Assembly: GCA_035296565.1 (NCBI GenBank)
Contig: DATHAQ010000019.1
Span: 1 to 64,000 of the forward strand
Origin: JACCZR01 sp035296565
GTDB taxonomy: Bacteria > Actinomycetota > Thermoleophilia > Solirubrobacterales > Thermoleophilaceae
Direction: 5' to 3'
Length of the DNA: 64,000 nucleotides
Position 1 is the stretch's first letter. Each line of letters begins with the position of its first letter. The position numbers and the translations under genes are program-made. Of this stretch, positions 53,042 through 61,660 are shown in pieces. The notes beneath the pieces were generated by a model. That model saw only the letters and a list, made by a program, of their open reading frames with translations, made no database searches and was not told the DNA's origin.

Positions 53042-54463
53042 ATGGCGTCGATGCCCCGCGTGCTCATTCTCCTTCTGCTCGCCCTGGCAATCGCCCTGCT
53101 GGCCCCGGCCGGCGCGGCGGCCTCGAGCCGCCAGCTGTCGGTGATGCAGGACGACGCCCGCATCCTCCACGGCACGCCGCAGACCCGCGAGGAGACGCTC
53201 AACGAGATGGACGCGCTGGGGACCGACGTAGTCAAGGTGCAGCTCACCTGGCGCGAAGTCGCCCCCGCCAGCCGCCCCAACGATCCCACGAACCCCTCGG
53301 CCTACGCGTGGGGCTTCGTGGATGCCGCCGTAGCCGGCATCCGCAGCCGCGGCATGCGCCCCTACCTGACCATCGGGGGTCGCGCACCCAACTACGCGGT
53401 CGGCCGCCAGACGGCGCGCTTCAACGGCACCTACCGCCCCAGCGCGCCGGAGTTCGAGTTGTTCGCGCGCGCCGCCGGGCGCCACTACGCCGGGCTTGTC
53501 GACATCTGGTCGATCTGGAACGAGCCCGGGCTGACCACCTGGATCCAGCCCCAGCGGGACCGGCGCCGCCGTCCCCTCTCACCCAGCATCTACCGCGGCC
53601 TGTACCTGGCCGGGCATCGCGGGCTATCCGGCTCGGGCCATGCCGGCGACACGATCCTCATCGGCGAACTGGCCCCGATCGGCTCGCGCAGCTCGAACAA
53701 GGTGGGGCCAGTGGAGTTCATCCGGGAGATGGCCTGTCTGGACCGCCGCTACCGCCCGCTGCGGGGCAGCGCTCGCAGGGCGCGCCGCTGCCCGACGTCG
53801 TTCCGGCGCATCCCCACCTCGGGACTCGCCTACCACCCCTACACCAGCCGCCGCGGGCCGCGCTCGATCCCCCGGGCCCGCGACGATGCCCCCATCGGCG
53901 CGCTTTCGCGGGTGACCCGGGCGCTCGACCGAATTGCGCGCCGGGGACGGATTGGACGGGGCCGGCGCGTGTGGATCACGGAGTTCGGCTTCCAGACCAA
54001 TCCGCCCGACCGCTTTCAGATCCCCATTCGCCGCGTGGCCGGGTACATGGACTACAGCGAGTACCTGGCCTTCCGCAACGGGCGGGTGTCCTCCTACGCG
54101 CAGTACACGCTGTTCGACGTCGCCCTGAGCGGCTCGGGCGCGGGGCGCTTCTCGGACTTCCAGCAGGGACTGCGCTTCGCCGGCGGGGCGCGCAAGCCGG
54201 GCATCTACACCGCCTGGCAGATGCCGATGTACGCGCGTGCGCGCCGAGGGCGGCTCAACGTGTTCGGCGGTCTGCGCTTCGGTGCGCCAGGCACTCCTGT
54301 CGCGCTCTCGGTGCGTGGCCGCGGGAGGTATCGCTCGCTTGGCTCGGCGCGGCTGAACTCGGCTGGCTACTTCAGCTTCAGCCGGCGCGGGCGCAACGCC
54401 TCCCGGGCGACCGTGCGGGCTCAGATCGGCTCGTTCACGCGCGCCAAGCGCGCGAGCCGCTAG
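53042..54463 (+). CDS. Secreted clan GH-A glycoside-hydrolase-like protein (copy 3)
   Basis: A 473-residue exported protein with signal peptide PRVLILLLLALAIALLAPAG. It is a paralogue of copy 1: QLSVMQDDARILHGTPQTRE, TILIGELAPIGSRSS, AYHPYTSRRGPRS, VTRALDRIARRG and KPGIYTAWQMP are all shared in order. The predicted catalytic residues are Glu161 in IWSIWNEPGL and Glu314 in VWITEFGFQTNPPDRFQ. The C-terminal domain is short and Arg-rich. A second ATG lies 9 bases downstream. The substrate is unknown. Confidence 0.78.
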   Translation: MASMPRVLILLLLALAIALLAPAGAAASSRQLSVMQDDARILHGTPQTREETLNEMDALGTDVVKVQLTWREVAPASRPNDPTNPSAYAWGFVDAAVAGIRSRGMRPYLTIGGRAPNYAVGRQTARFNGTYRPSAPEFELFARAAGRHYAGLVDIWSIWNEPGLTTWIQPQRDRRRRPLSPSIYRGLYLAGHRGLSGSGHAGDTILIGELAPIGSRSSNKVGPVEFIREMACLDRRYRPLRGSARRARRCPTSFRRIPTSGLAYHPYTSRRGPRSIPRARDDAPIGALSRVTRALDRIARRGRIGRGRRVWITEFGFQTNPPDRFQIPIRRVAGYMDYSEYLAFRNGRVSSYAQYTLFDVALSGSGAGRFSDFQQGLRFAGGARKPGIYTAWQMPMYARARRGRLNVFGGLRFGAPGTPVALSVRGRGRYRSLGSARLNSAGYFSFSRRGRNASRATVRAQIGSFTRAKRASR

Positions 54464-54488
54464 CGCCTCACGCACTACCGTCTTTGCG

Positions 54489-55055
54489 GTGAGCCAGCGG
54501 GCCAGCCGCAAGAAGCGGAAACAGCGCCGCCACAGCGGCTCCTCCGATGTGGCGAAGCCCGCCCCTCCGGAGCCGCCGCAGCCCGGGGAGCCTTCGCGGC
54601 CGGAGCCCACGATGGCCGACCGCTACGCGCGCTCGCGCGCTCGCGACGAGGCCGCCCGGGCCGCGTTGAAGCCGCTGGAGCCCGGGGAGCGCCCACGCGC
54701 GGTCACGGCCGCCGCGGTGGTGACCGGGCTGCTCGGCGTCGTGAACTTCGGCGCCTACCTGGCGGGCGTCGAGGTCCGCGGTGAGCGGCCGAGCCTCGTG
54801 GGCATCCTGCTCTTCACCGCGCTGATGCTGGCCGCGGCCTGGGGCGCGTGGAACGTGCGCTACTGGGCGGTGCTCGGCATCCAGGCGCTGCTCGGTCTGA
54901 CCACCGTGATCTTCTCCCTTCTGGCCATCAAGTCCGAGAACCCGGGCGAGCTGCTGATCGCGCTCGCAGTGATCGGAGCGGCTGGAACGCTGTTCTGGTT
55001 CCTGGTGAAGTGCATGGCACGGATCCAGATGCCCGAGCGCCCGGGCACGGGCTGA
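54489..55055 (+). CDS. Four-helix membrane protein with a basic N-terminus
   Basis: A 188-residue protein starting at GTG 54489. The first 65 residues are charged and Pro-rich (SQRASRKKRKQRRHSG, EPSRPEPTMADRYARSR). Four membrane helices follow: near 70-92, 103-122, 127-146 and 150-170 (LLIALAVIGAAGTLFWFLVK). Family not recognised. It ends 23 bases before lpdA. Confidence 0.72.
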   Translation: MSQRASRKKRKQRRHSGSSDVAKPAPPEPPQPGEPSRPEPTMADRYARSRARDEAARAALKPLEPGERPRAVTAAAVVTGLLGVVNFGAYLAGVEVRGERPSLVGILLFTALMLAAAWGAWNVRYWAVLGIQALLGLTTVIFSLLAIKSENPGELLIALAVIGAAGTLFWFLVKCMARIQMPERPGTG

Positions 55056-55078
55056 GCGCCGCATAGAGTCCCCGTCCG

Positions 55079-56464
55079 ATGGCCGACGAGCACAGCTTCG
55101 ACTGCGTGGTGGTGGGCTCGGGGCCCGGCGGCTACGTGGCCGCGATCCGGGCCGCCCAGCTCGGGATGAAGACCGCCGTGGTCGAGAAGGGCAACGTCGG
55201 CGGGCGCTGCCTCAACGAGGCGTGCATCCCGGCCAAGGCGATTCTGCGCGTAGCCGAGGTCTGGAGCGAGGTCAACCACGGCAAGCAATTCGGCGTCACC
55301 GTCGAAGGGGCTTCGCTCGACTACTCGGGCGCGACCAAGCACCGCGACAAGGTGGTGAAGACGCTCACCGGCGGGGTGCGGATGCTGTTCGAGAAGAACA
55401 AGATCGAGCTGTTCGAGGGGCTGGGGCAGCTGACCGAGGACGCCAACGTGCGCATCGGGGCGTCGAAGGACGGGGTTGAGCTCGAGACCTCGAACGTCGT
55501 GTTGGCCACCGGATCGGTGCCCAAGCCGGTGCTGGGATTGCAATTCGGCGGCCGCGTGCTGGACACCGCGGCCACGTGGTTGATGAACGAGCGCCCGGAT
55601 CGCCTGTGTGTGATCGGGGCGGGCGCCTCGGGCACCGAGGTCGCCTCGGCGTTCGGGCGCTTGGGCACCGAGGTCGTGCTGCTGGAGGCCCTCGACCAGA
55701 TCCTTCCCCTGGAGGACATGGAGATCGCCCGCACCTGCGCTCGTGAGGTGGCCAAGCAGAACGTGCGCATCGAGACCGGCGCTTCCGTCGAGTCGGCCGA
55801 GCCGGCGGATGACGGCGTCTCAGTCACCTTCAACGGCGAGACCGAGCAGTTCGATCACCTCTGCATCTGCGCCGGCCGGGCCCCCGATCTCGAGGAGCTC
55901 GGCCTGTCGGACGCCGGGGTCAAGACCGACTCGCGCGACCGCGTCGAGGTCGACGGCCACCTGCGCGCATCACGCGAGGGCGTGTACGCGATCGGCGACA
56001 TGGTCCCCGGGCCGGCTCTTGCTCACAAGGCGTCGGACGAGGGCGTGATCGCGGTCGAGACCGCCGCGGGGTTGGATCCCCATCCGATCGAGTACCGCTT
56101 CGTGCCCGCCGTCACCTTCTGCCACCCCCAGGTGGCCTCCTTCGGGCTGACCGAGCAGGAGGCTCGCGACGAGGGCTACGACGTCGTCGTGGGCAAGGTC
56201 CCCATGGGTGCCGTGGGAGCGCCGACCGTCTACGGCGACCGCGGCGGCATGGTCAAGATCGTGGGTGAGAAGAAGTACGGCGAGCTGCTGGGTGGCCACA
56301 TCTGCGCGGTCAAGGCTGCGGACCTGATCCAGGAGCTGGTGAACGCCCACGAGCTCGAGGGCGGCTTCGAGGAGGTCGCCCGAACGATCCATCCCCATCC
56401 GGCGTTCGCCGAGGCGGTCATGGAGGCTGCCCGGGCGACCGATGGGTGGCTCATTCACGGCTAG
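55079..56464 (+). CDS. lpdA: Dihydrolipoyl dehydrogenase (E3)
   Basis: A 461-residue flavoprotein reoxidising lipoamide in 2-oxo-acid dehydrogenase complexes. The FAD loop is VVGSGPGGYVAAIRAAQLG. The redox disulfide is C44-C49 in GGRCLNEACIPAKA; the usual sequence is GGTCLNVGCIPSK, so the surroundings differ but both cysteines are kept. The NAD loop is IGAGASGTEVASAFGRLG and the C-terminal His-Glu pair lies in TIHPHPAFAEAVMEA. It serves the E1-E2 genes 3 kb downstream on the same strand. Confidence 0.94.
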   Translation: MADEHSFDCVVVGSGPGGYVAAIRAAQLGMKTAVVEKGNVGGRCLNEACIPAKAILRVAEVWSEVNHGKQFGVTVEGASLDYSGATKHRDKVVKTLTGGVRMLFEKNKIELFEGLGQLTEDANVRIGASKDGVELETSNVVLATGSVPKPVLGLQFGGRVLDTAATWLMNERPDRLCVIGAGASGTEVASAFGRLGTEVVLLEALDQILPLEDMEIARTCAREVAKQNVRIETGASVESAEPADDGVSVTFNGETEQFDHLCICAGRAPDLEELGLSDAGVKTDSRDRVEVDGHLRASREGVYAIGDMVPGPALAHKASDEGVIAVETAAGLDPHPIEYRFVPAVTFCHPQVASFGLTEQEARDEGYDVVVGKVPMGAVGAPTVYGDRGGMVKIVGEKKYGELLGGHICAVKAADLIQELVNAHELEGGFEEVARTIHPHPAFAEAVMEAARATDGWLIHG

Positions 56465-56520
56465 CGCCCGCACGACGCTTTTTACGGAAAGCCGCTAAGA
56501 GCGCCTTTTGCGTGCGGGCG
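56465..56520 (+). terminator. Candidate terminator structure after lpdA, with 10-bp perfect inverted repeat
   Basis: CGCCCGCACG at 56465-56474 pairs exactly with CGTGCGGGCG at 56511-56520 across a 36-base loop. Inside the loop a smaller hairpin, CGCT-AAG-AGCG, is followed by CCTTTT, and a TTTTT run lies near the 5' end. The pattern fits intrinsic termination of the lpdA transcript, possibly in either direction, but no energy was computed. Confidence 0.5.
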
Positions 56521-56549
56521 GCCCTCTGTGCGATCCGCAAACAGCGACC

Positions 56550-56555
56550 TAGAAT
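56550..56555 (+). promoter_or_regulatory. Candidate -10 box (TAGAAT) ahead of a secreted-protein gene
   Basis: TAGAAT in otherwise GC-rich DNA, 51 bases before GTG 56606. The start codon has a GGGCAGGAA ribosome binding site, so the mRNA would be leadered. The same hexamer occurs at 23544. Confidence 0.35.
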
Positions 56556-56605
56556 CGCCCCGCCCCCGGGGGCGAACCTCTCCGCGCGGACGCTTAGGGC
56601 AGGAA

Positions 56606-58246
56606 GTGACCGACCGCCAGACTCCAGCAACCCGCCGCCGCATGTGGCCAGCATTGGCCACTGCGGCGCTGCTCACGCTCGCCCTCCTGCCGGCGGACGC
56701 CTCGGCTGGGACCTACACGGTGTATTCGTGTCGGTTGCCGAATGGGGCGCCCACCGGCGCGGCGGGCTGGAAGTCCCGCCTGTCCGGCTTCGGCACTTTT
56801 GCGAATAACTCGTGCGAGCGAGGCGGTGTTCTGTCCGCTGGTTTCTCGGCATACGGGGACCACTGGACGCCGCAGATCGACTGGTATTTCTCCGTCCCGA
56901 CGGACGTTCGAATCGAGCGCCTGACCTACTGGCGCTATGCGCGGGTTCACTACGCCCAAAGTGGCGGGTACAGCGAAGCCTCGAACTACTGGGTCGGGCC
57001 GGAATCTGCTTACGACGCGGCGACCCAGGGAAGGAATGACCTCTGTCTCGCACTAAGCGGCTGCCGCGAACGGGGCAGGTTGAACGACCCATTCGACGCT
57101 GCAAACCGGGGTGAGATTGACCCCAGAACCGAAAGCCCTCCTCTCGCGAACTACGCCCTGCACCTGAACTGTGGCCGGTCCGGCAGCGGCGTGGGCTGCC
57201 CGTCCTGGACGACTCCCCGCTTAATCATCTTCGCGGCGCGTCTGACTTTGCGTGACGACTTCCCCCCCAGGATTTCGGGACTCAACGGATCCCTTTTTGC
57301 GGCTGGGGACCTGCGGGAGACGGTTAACGCCGAAGTATTCGGGCTGGACCGCGGCTCAGGCTTGCGCAGCGCTGCAATCGAGGTCGATGGGCGCCGGCTA
57401 CTCGAAGAACGTCTTCAGCCGAGGCCGCGACCCTGTCAAGAGCCGTTCAATAACCCACGTCCTTGCGCTCTGGAAGGGAGTCACGGACTCCGGCTCGACA
57501 CACGCCGCCTAGCCGATGGGCCTCATCAAGCTCGAGTTCTCATGCGAGACGCGGCAGGGAACATTGGGGCCTCTCGGCCTTACTCGATTGCCGTCAACAA
57601 CGGTGGCGCCTCGTGCCCCTACGGCAGCGGGCCGAGGCTGCGTGTTGGGTTCGGTCGCAGGAGACTCGTCAGGACGCTGACGATTTCTGCGACCAGGCGT
57701 GCGCTGCTCAGCGGGCGGTTGCTTTCAGAGTCCGGCTCGCCTCGCGCTAGCGCCCCCATACGGATCCTCACGCAGAGCAGCGGCTCCAGCGAATGGCGGC
57801 AGGTGGCTTACCCCACAACGGGACGCGACGGCCGCTTCCGTGTCAGGTTGCCGAAGGGAGCATCGCGTCGCGTCCGCGTCACCTACTGCGGCCGAGACGG
57901 CGGCCACTACCGCGACCTGAGACTCAAAGCCAAGCCGGCAGTGGGCCTCAGGGCCAACAGGCGCCGGGTCCGCAACGGCCGCAGCGTCGTCTTCAGCGGC
58001 CGGGTCCGTAGTGGACCGATCCCGCATGGCGGAAAGCTCGTCGAGCTACAGGCCTTCTTCCGCGGCCGCTGGCGAACCTTCCAGACCCTGCATACCAAGC
58101 GTCGCGGCACCTTCCGCTTCCGCTACTGGTTCGGCGGCACCCAGGGCACGGTGCGCTACCGCTTCCGTGCGCTCACACCGCGGGAGAGCGGCTACCCCTA
58201 CACGACCGGCTCCTCTCGACGCGTCACGGTGACAGTGAGCGGCTAA
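56606..58246 (+). CDS. Secreted protein with beta-rich repeats, family not recognised
   Basis: A 546-residue exported protein with a signal peptide in MWPALATAALLTLALLPADA (about residues 13-33; ATG at 56642 is an alternative start). The mature part begins GTYTVYSCRLPNGAPTGAAG, contains cysteine pairs (CLALSGC, CGRSGSGVGC) and ends in two Ig-like or bacterial-immunoglobulin-type beta domains, LLSGRLLSESGSPRASAPIR and SVVFSGRVRSGPIPHGGKLV. The stretch 57240-57560 is less GC-biased than neighbouring genes. Probably a cell-surface or adhesion protein; the function is unknown. Confidence 0.65.
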   Translation: MTDRQTPATRRRMWPALATAALLTLALLPADASAGTYTVYSCRLPNGAPTGAAGWKSRLSGFGTFANNSCERGGVLSAGFSAYGDHWTPQIDWYFSVPTDVRIERLTYWRYARVHYAQSGGYSEASNYWVGPESAYDAATQGRNDLCLALSGCRERGRLNDPFDAANRGEIDPRTESPPLANYALHLNCGRSGSGVGCPSWTTPRLIIFAARLTLRDDFPPRISGLNGSLFAAGDLRETVNAEVFGLDRGSGLRSAAIEVDGRRLLEERLQPRPRPCQEPFNNPRPCALEGSHGLRLDTRRLADGPHQARVLMRDAAGNIGASRPYSIAVNNGGASCPYGSGPRLRVGFGRRRLVRTLTISATRRALLSGRLLSESGSPRASAPIRILTQSSGSSEWRQVAYPTTGRDGRFRVRLPKGASRRVRVTYCGRDGGHYRDLRLKAKPAVGLRANRRRVRNGRSVVFSGRVRSGPIPHGGKLVELQAFFRGRWRTFQTLHTKRRGTFRFRYWFGGTQGTVRYRFRALTPRESGYPYTTGSSRRVTVTVSG

Positions 58247-58256
58247 CTTCGCTCGC

Positions 58257-58844
58257 GTGGGCGAGGGCGATCAACCGGTCTTCTACTACGACTTCAACTC
58301 GCCGTACGCGTGGCTGGCGGCCGAGCGGGTGAACCACGTCCTGACCACGCCCCCGGTGTGGCGGCCGATCTCCTTCAGCCACCTCCTCAAGCACCAACAG
58401 CGGCTCCCCTGGTCCCTGCGCGACGAGCGCGACGAAGGCATAGCGGAGGTCGAGCGGCGAGCCCAAGAGCGAGGGCTGCCCCAGGTGCGGTGGCCCGAGG
58501 GCTGGCCCGCGGACACGGTCCCCTTGGCCGGCCTGAGGGCCGCCACGTTCGCCGCTGACATGGGCAAGTCGGTCTCCTTCTCGCTGGCCGCGTTCAGGCA
58601 GACCTTCCTGGCTGGGCGGCCGATGAACGAGATCGACAACGTGCTCCTCGCCGGAGCGGCCTGTGAGCTTCACCCCAACGCCATCAAGGCCGCGCTCGAG
58701 CGCGAGAGCGTCAAGCGGAAGCTGACCGAGAACACCAACGAGGCGATCGAGCGCGGCATCGAGGGCGTGCCGACGGTCGCCGTCGAGGACCAGCTCTTCT
58801 GGGGGGACGACCAGCTGGAGCACGCCGCGCGCGCGGCCTCGTAG
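58257..58844 (+). CDS. DsbA-family thioredoxin-fold protein (HCCA isomerase-like)
   Basis: A 195-residue protein of the DsbA/2-hydroxychromene-2-carboxylate isomerase group (PF01323). VFYYDFNSPYAWLAAERVNH is the N-terminal signature, in which the CxxC of DsbA is replaced by SPYA, as in the GSH-dependent isomerases. IEGVPTVAVEDQLFWGDDQL carries the conserved cis-Pro loop. It starts at GTG 58257, and ends 12 bases before the FKBP gene. Substrate unknown. Confidence 0.8.
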   Translation: MGEGDQPVFYYDFNSPYAWLAAERVNHVLTTPPVWRPISFSHLLKHQQRLPWSLRDERDEGIAEVERRAQERGLPQVRWPEGWPADTVPLAGLRAATFAADMGKSVSFSLAAFRQTFLAGRPMNEIDNVLLAGAACELHPNAIKAALERESVKRKLTENTNEAIERGIEGVPTVAVEDQLFWGDDQLEHAARAAS

Positions 58845-58855
58845 TCTGCCCCGCC

Positions 58856-59383
58856 ATGCAACCCCTCCTCCGCGCCCTCTGCCTGCCCCTGGTCGCCCTC
58901 GCCCTGCTGGCCGCCGGGTGCGGCGGCGAGGACGAGCCCCCCAAGGCCAAGAATCAGCCCTCGCCCAACGAGCCGCAGCAGCCGGCGGCCACGCCCGAGA
59001 CGCCCAAGGAGCTCCAGACCAAGCCCAAGGTCGGCAACCCCAGCGGTCCGCCGCCAAAGAAGCTCGAGACAGAGGACATCATCAAGGGCAAGGGCGCGAC
59101 CGCCACGGCCGGCAAGCAGCTCACCGTCAACTACGTGGGTGTCCTTTTCGAGAGCGGCAAGGAGTTCGACGCCTCGTGGGAGCGCAAGCAGCCCTTCCCG
59201 TTCAAGCTCGGCGCGGGCATGGTCATCCCGGGCTGGGACGAGGGCCTCGAGGGCATGAAGGTCGGGGGCCGGCGGCGGCTCACCATCCCGCCCGACCAGG
59301 CCTACGGCGAGCAGGGCTCGCCGCCCACCATCGGGCCCAACGAGACCCTCGTCTTCGTGATCGACCTGCTCGACGTGAAGTAG
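58856..59383 (+). CDS. FKBP-type peptidyl-prolyl isomerase lipoprotein
   Basis: A 175-residue lipoprotein with lipobox LLAAGC (Cys22), a Pro/Lys-rich linker (about 25-68) and a C-terminal FKBP domain. LTVNYVGVLFESGKEFDASW, FKLGAGMVIPGWDEGLEGMK and AYGEQGSPPTIGPNETLVF are the standard FKBP blocks; aromatic and Asp residues of the pocket (Y, F, D, W) are present. It would catalyse prolyl isomerisation at the outer face of the membrane. It precedes the dehydrogenase operon by 34 bases. Confidence 0.92.
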   Translation: MQPLLRALCLPLVALALLAAGCGGEDEPPKAKNQPSPNEPQQPAATPETPKELQTKPKVGNPSGPPPKKLETEDIIKGKGATATAGKQLTVNYVGVLFESGKEFDASWERKQPFPFKLGAGMVIPGWDEGLEGMKVGGRRRLTIPPDQAYGEQGSPPTIGPNETLVFVIDLLDVK

Positions 59384-59417
59384 GCCCGCCACGCCCAGCG
59401 GGTAGCCTCCGAGCCAG

Positions 59418-60677
59418 ATGGCTACGGAGGAGGCCACCGACGCTCGGACGCCCGACGAGGCCGGTGTCGAGCGGCCCCAGCACGACCTTCCGAGCGAGGA
59501 CACCTGCCGTCTGATTCTCCAGAAGATGCTGCTCATCCGGCGCTTCGAGGAGCGCGCCGGCGAGATGTACGCCAAGGCCAAGATCGGCGGCTTCCTGCAC
59601 CTGTGCATCGGCGAGGAGGCGACCATCGTCGGCGCCACCCAGGCGCTCAGGGACGACGACTACCTCATGTCCACCTACCGCGAGCACGGCCAGGCCATCG
59701 CGCGCGGGATGCCGGTCAAGGAGGTTATGGCCGAGCTGTTCGGCCGCGTCGACGGCTGCTCGGGCGGTCGCGGCGGCTCCATGCACCTGTTCGACGTCGA
59801 GCGGCGCTTCATGGGCGGCTACGGGATCGTGGGCGGCTCGCTGCCGCTCTCGGCCGGCGTCGCGCTGGCCGCCGACTACCGAGAGACCGAGGACGTCGTG
59901 CTCTCGATGATGGGCGACGGCGCCACCAACCAGGGCACGTTCTCGGAGACCATGAACCTGGCGGCGCTCTGGAAGCTGCCCGTGGTCTTCCTGGTCATCA
60001 ACAACCAGTTCGGGATGGGCACGGCGCTGGAGCGCCACTCGGCGGTGACCGACCTGTCCCAGAAATCGGAGGGCTTCGGCGTGCCGGGCTCACAGTGCGA
60101 CGGCATGGACGTGCTCGACACCCACGCGGTGGTGAGCGAGGCGCTGAAGTGCGCCCGCGAGGAGCGCAAGCCACAGCTGGTGGAGGCGGTCACCTACCGC
60201 TACCGAGGCCACTCGATGGCCGACCCCGAGGAGTACCGCTCGAAGGAGGAGGTGGAGGAGTGGCGCACGCGCGACCCGATCAACACCTTCCGCGAGCGCG
60301 TGACCGAGGACGGGCTGCTCCCCGAGGGCGCCATCGACGAGCTCGACACGGAGGCGCAGAAGGCGATCGACGAGGCCGTCGAGTTCGCCGACAACTCGCC
60401 ACACCCGGACCTCGCCTCGCTCTACGACGACGTGTACGTCATGGAGGGCGACGCCCAGGAGGCCTGGTGGCTGGTGGACGAGCGCTCGCCCGAGACCCAC
60501 CGCGGCGAGGAGGAGCGCGAGGCCGGGCAGGTGGCCCACCAGCTGGCCGAGGCCGGCGCCGCCTACGCCGGCGAAGACGTGACCTCGGAGCGGCGCTCTC
60601 GTCGGGCCGACCACCAAGACCGCGGGGAGGGCGAGCCCGCCGAGGAGACCCGCGACGAAAAGGGCGGCGGCGACTAG
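59418..60677 (+). CDS. pdhA: 2-oxo-acid dehydrogenase E1 alpha subunit, probably pyruvate dehydrogenase
   Basis: A 419-residue thiamine-dependent subunit. The TPP motif is MMGDGATNQGTFSETMNLAA ending in VFLVINNQ. YRGHSMADP is the conserved loop, and IRRFEERAGEMYAKAKIGGF the N-terminal block. The last 60 residues (from about 360) form an unusual charged extension (HRGEEEREAGQVAHQLAEAG) ending DEKGGGD. The subunit works with E1 beta, which starts 1 base inside its stop. Branched-chain 2-oxo-acid specificity is not excluded. Confidence 0.93.
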   Translation: MATEEATDARTPDEAGVERPQHDLPSEDTCRLILQKMLLIRRFEERAGEMYAKAKIGGFLHLCIGEEATIVGATQALRDDDYLMSTYREHGQAIARGMPVKEVMAELFGRVDGCSGGRGGSMHLFDVERRFMGGYGIVGGSLPLSAGVALAADYRETEDVVLSMMGDGATNQGTFSETMNLAALWKLPVVFLVINNQFGMGTALERHSAVTDLSQKSEGFGVPGSQCDGMDVLDTHAVVSEALKCAREERKPQLVEAVTYRYRGHSMADPEEYRSKEEVEEWRTRDPINTFRERVTEDGLLPEGAIDELDTEAQKAIDEAVEFADNSPHPDLASLYDDVYVMEGDAQEAWWLVDERSPETHRGEEEREAGQVAHQLAEAGAAYAGEDVTSERRSRRADHQDRGEGEPAEETRDEKGGGD

Positions 60678-61660
60678 TGCCGGAGGTCCGCTACCGCGAG
60701 GCGCTCAACCAAGCGCTGCGCGAGGAGATGGAGGCCGACGACTCGGTCTTAGTGATGGGCGAGGACATCGGCGTCTTCCAGGGCGCCTTCAAGGTCACCG
60801 CGGGACTGCTGGAGGAGTTCGGGGAGAAGCGCGTCCGCGACACGCCGATCTCCGAGAACACGATCGTGGGCGTGGGCGTGGGGTCGGCGATGGCCGGCCT
60901 GCGGCCGGTGGTCGAGATCATGACCATCAACTTCTCGCTGCTGGCCATGGACCAGATCGTCAACTCGGCGGCGTCGATCCGTTACATGTTCAACGCCCAG
61001 GTGAAGGTGCCGATGGTGATCCGCATGCCGCAGGGCGGCGGGCACCAGCTCGGGCCGACCCACTCGCACTCGCTGGAGGCCTGGTACCTGCACGTTCCCG
61101 GGCTGCTGGTGGCCGTGCCCTCGACACCGGCCGACGCGAAGGGTCTGCTGAAGGCGGCCATCCGCGACGACAACCCCGTCGTCTTCATCGAGCACGAGGC
61201 CCTCTACGGCAAGAAGGGCGACGTGCCCGAGAACGGGGAGCCACAGCGCTTCGGCGAGGCGGCGGTCCGGCGCGAGGGCGATGATGTGACGATCGTGGGC
61301 GTCTCGCGCATGGCCACCACCGCGCTGCAGGCCGCCGAGGCCCTGGCCGACGAGCACGAGGTAGAGGCCGAGGTGATCGACCCTCGCACCCTGCGACCGC
61401 TGGACCTGGACACCATCCTCGAGTCGGTGCGCAAGACCAACCGGGCGATCATCGTCGAGGAGGGCTGGCCCCACGGGGGGGTGGGCGCGAATTTCGCGGC
61501 ACTGATCCAGGAGCAGGCGTTCGATCACCTCGACGCGCCCGTGGGACGGGTCACCGGCGCGGACATACCCATGCCCTACTCCAAGCCGCTCGAGCAGGCC
61601 GCCTTCCCGCACGCCGAGCACGTGGTGCAGGCCGCCCTGGCCACCTTCCGGGACGTCTAG
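60677..61660 (+). CDS. pdhB: 2-oxo-acid dehydrogenase E1 beta subunit
   Basis: A 327-residue transketolase-like subunit. YREALNQALREEMEADDSVL, MGEDIGVFQGAFKVTAGL, RVRDTPISENTIVGVGVGSA, QGGGHQLGPTHSHSLEAW with its conserved HQLGPTHSHS loop, and VEEGWPHGGVGANFAA are typical of the pyruvate dehydrogenase beta chain. GTG 60677 shares one base with the E1 alpha stop (TAGTG). The stop likewise shares one base with the E2 start. Confidence 0.94.
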   Translation: MPEVRYREALNQALREEMEADDSVLVMGEDIGVFQGAFKVTAGLLEEFGEKRVRDTPISENTIVGVGVGSAMAGLRPVVEIMTINFSLLAMDQIVNSAASIRYMFNAQVKVPMVIRMPQGGGHQLGPTHSHSLEAWYLHVPGLLVAVPSTPADAKGLLKAAIRDDNPVVFIEHEALYGKKGDVPENGEPQRFGEAAVRREGDDVTIVGVSRMATTALQAAEALADEHEVEAEVIDPRTLRPLDLDTILESVRKTNRAIIVEEGWPHGGVGANFAALIQEQAFDHLDAPVGRVTGADIPMPYSKPLEQAAFPHAEHVVQAALATFRDV

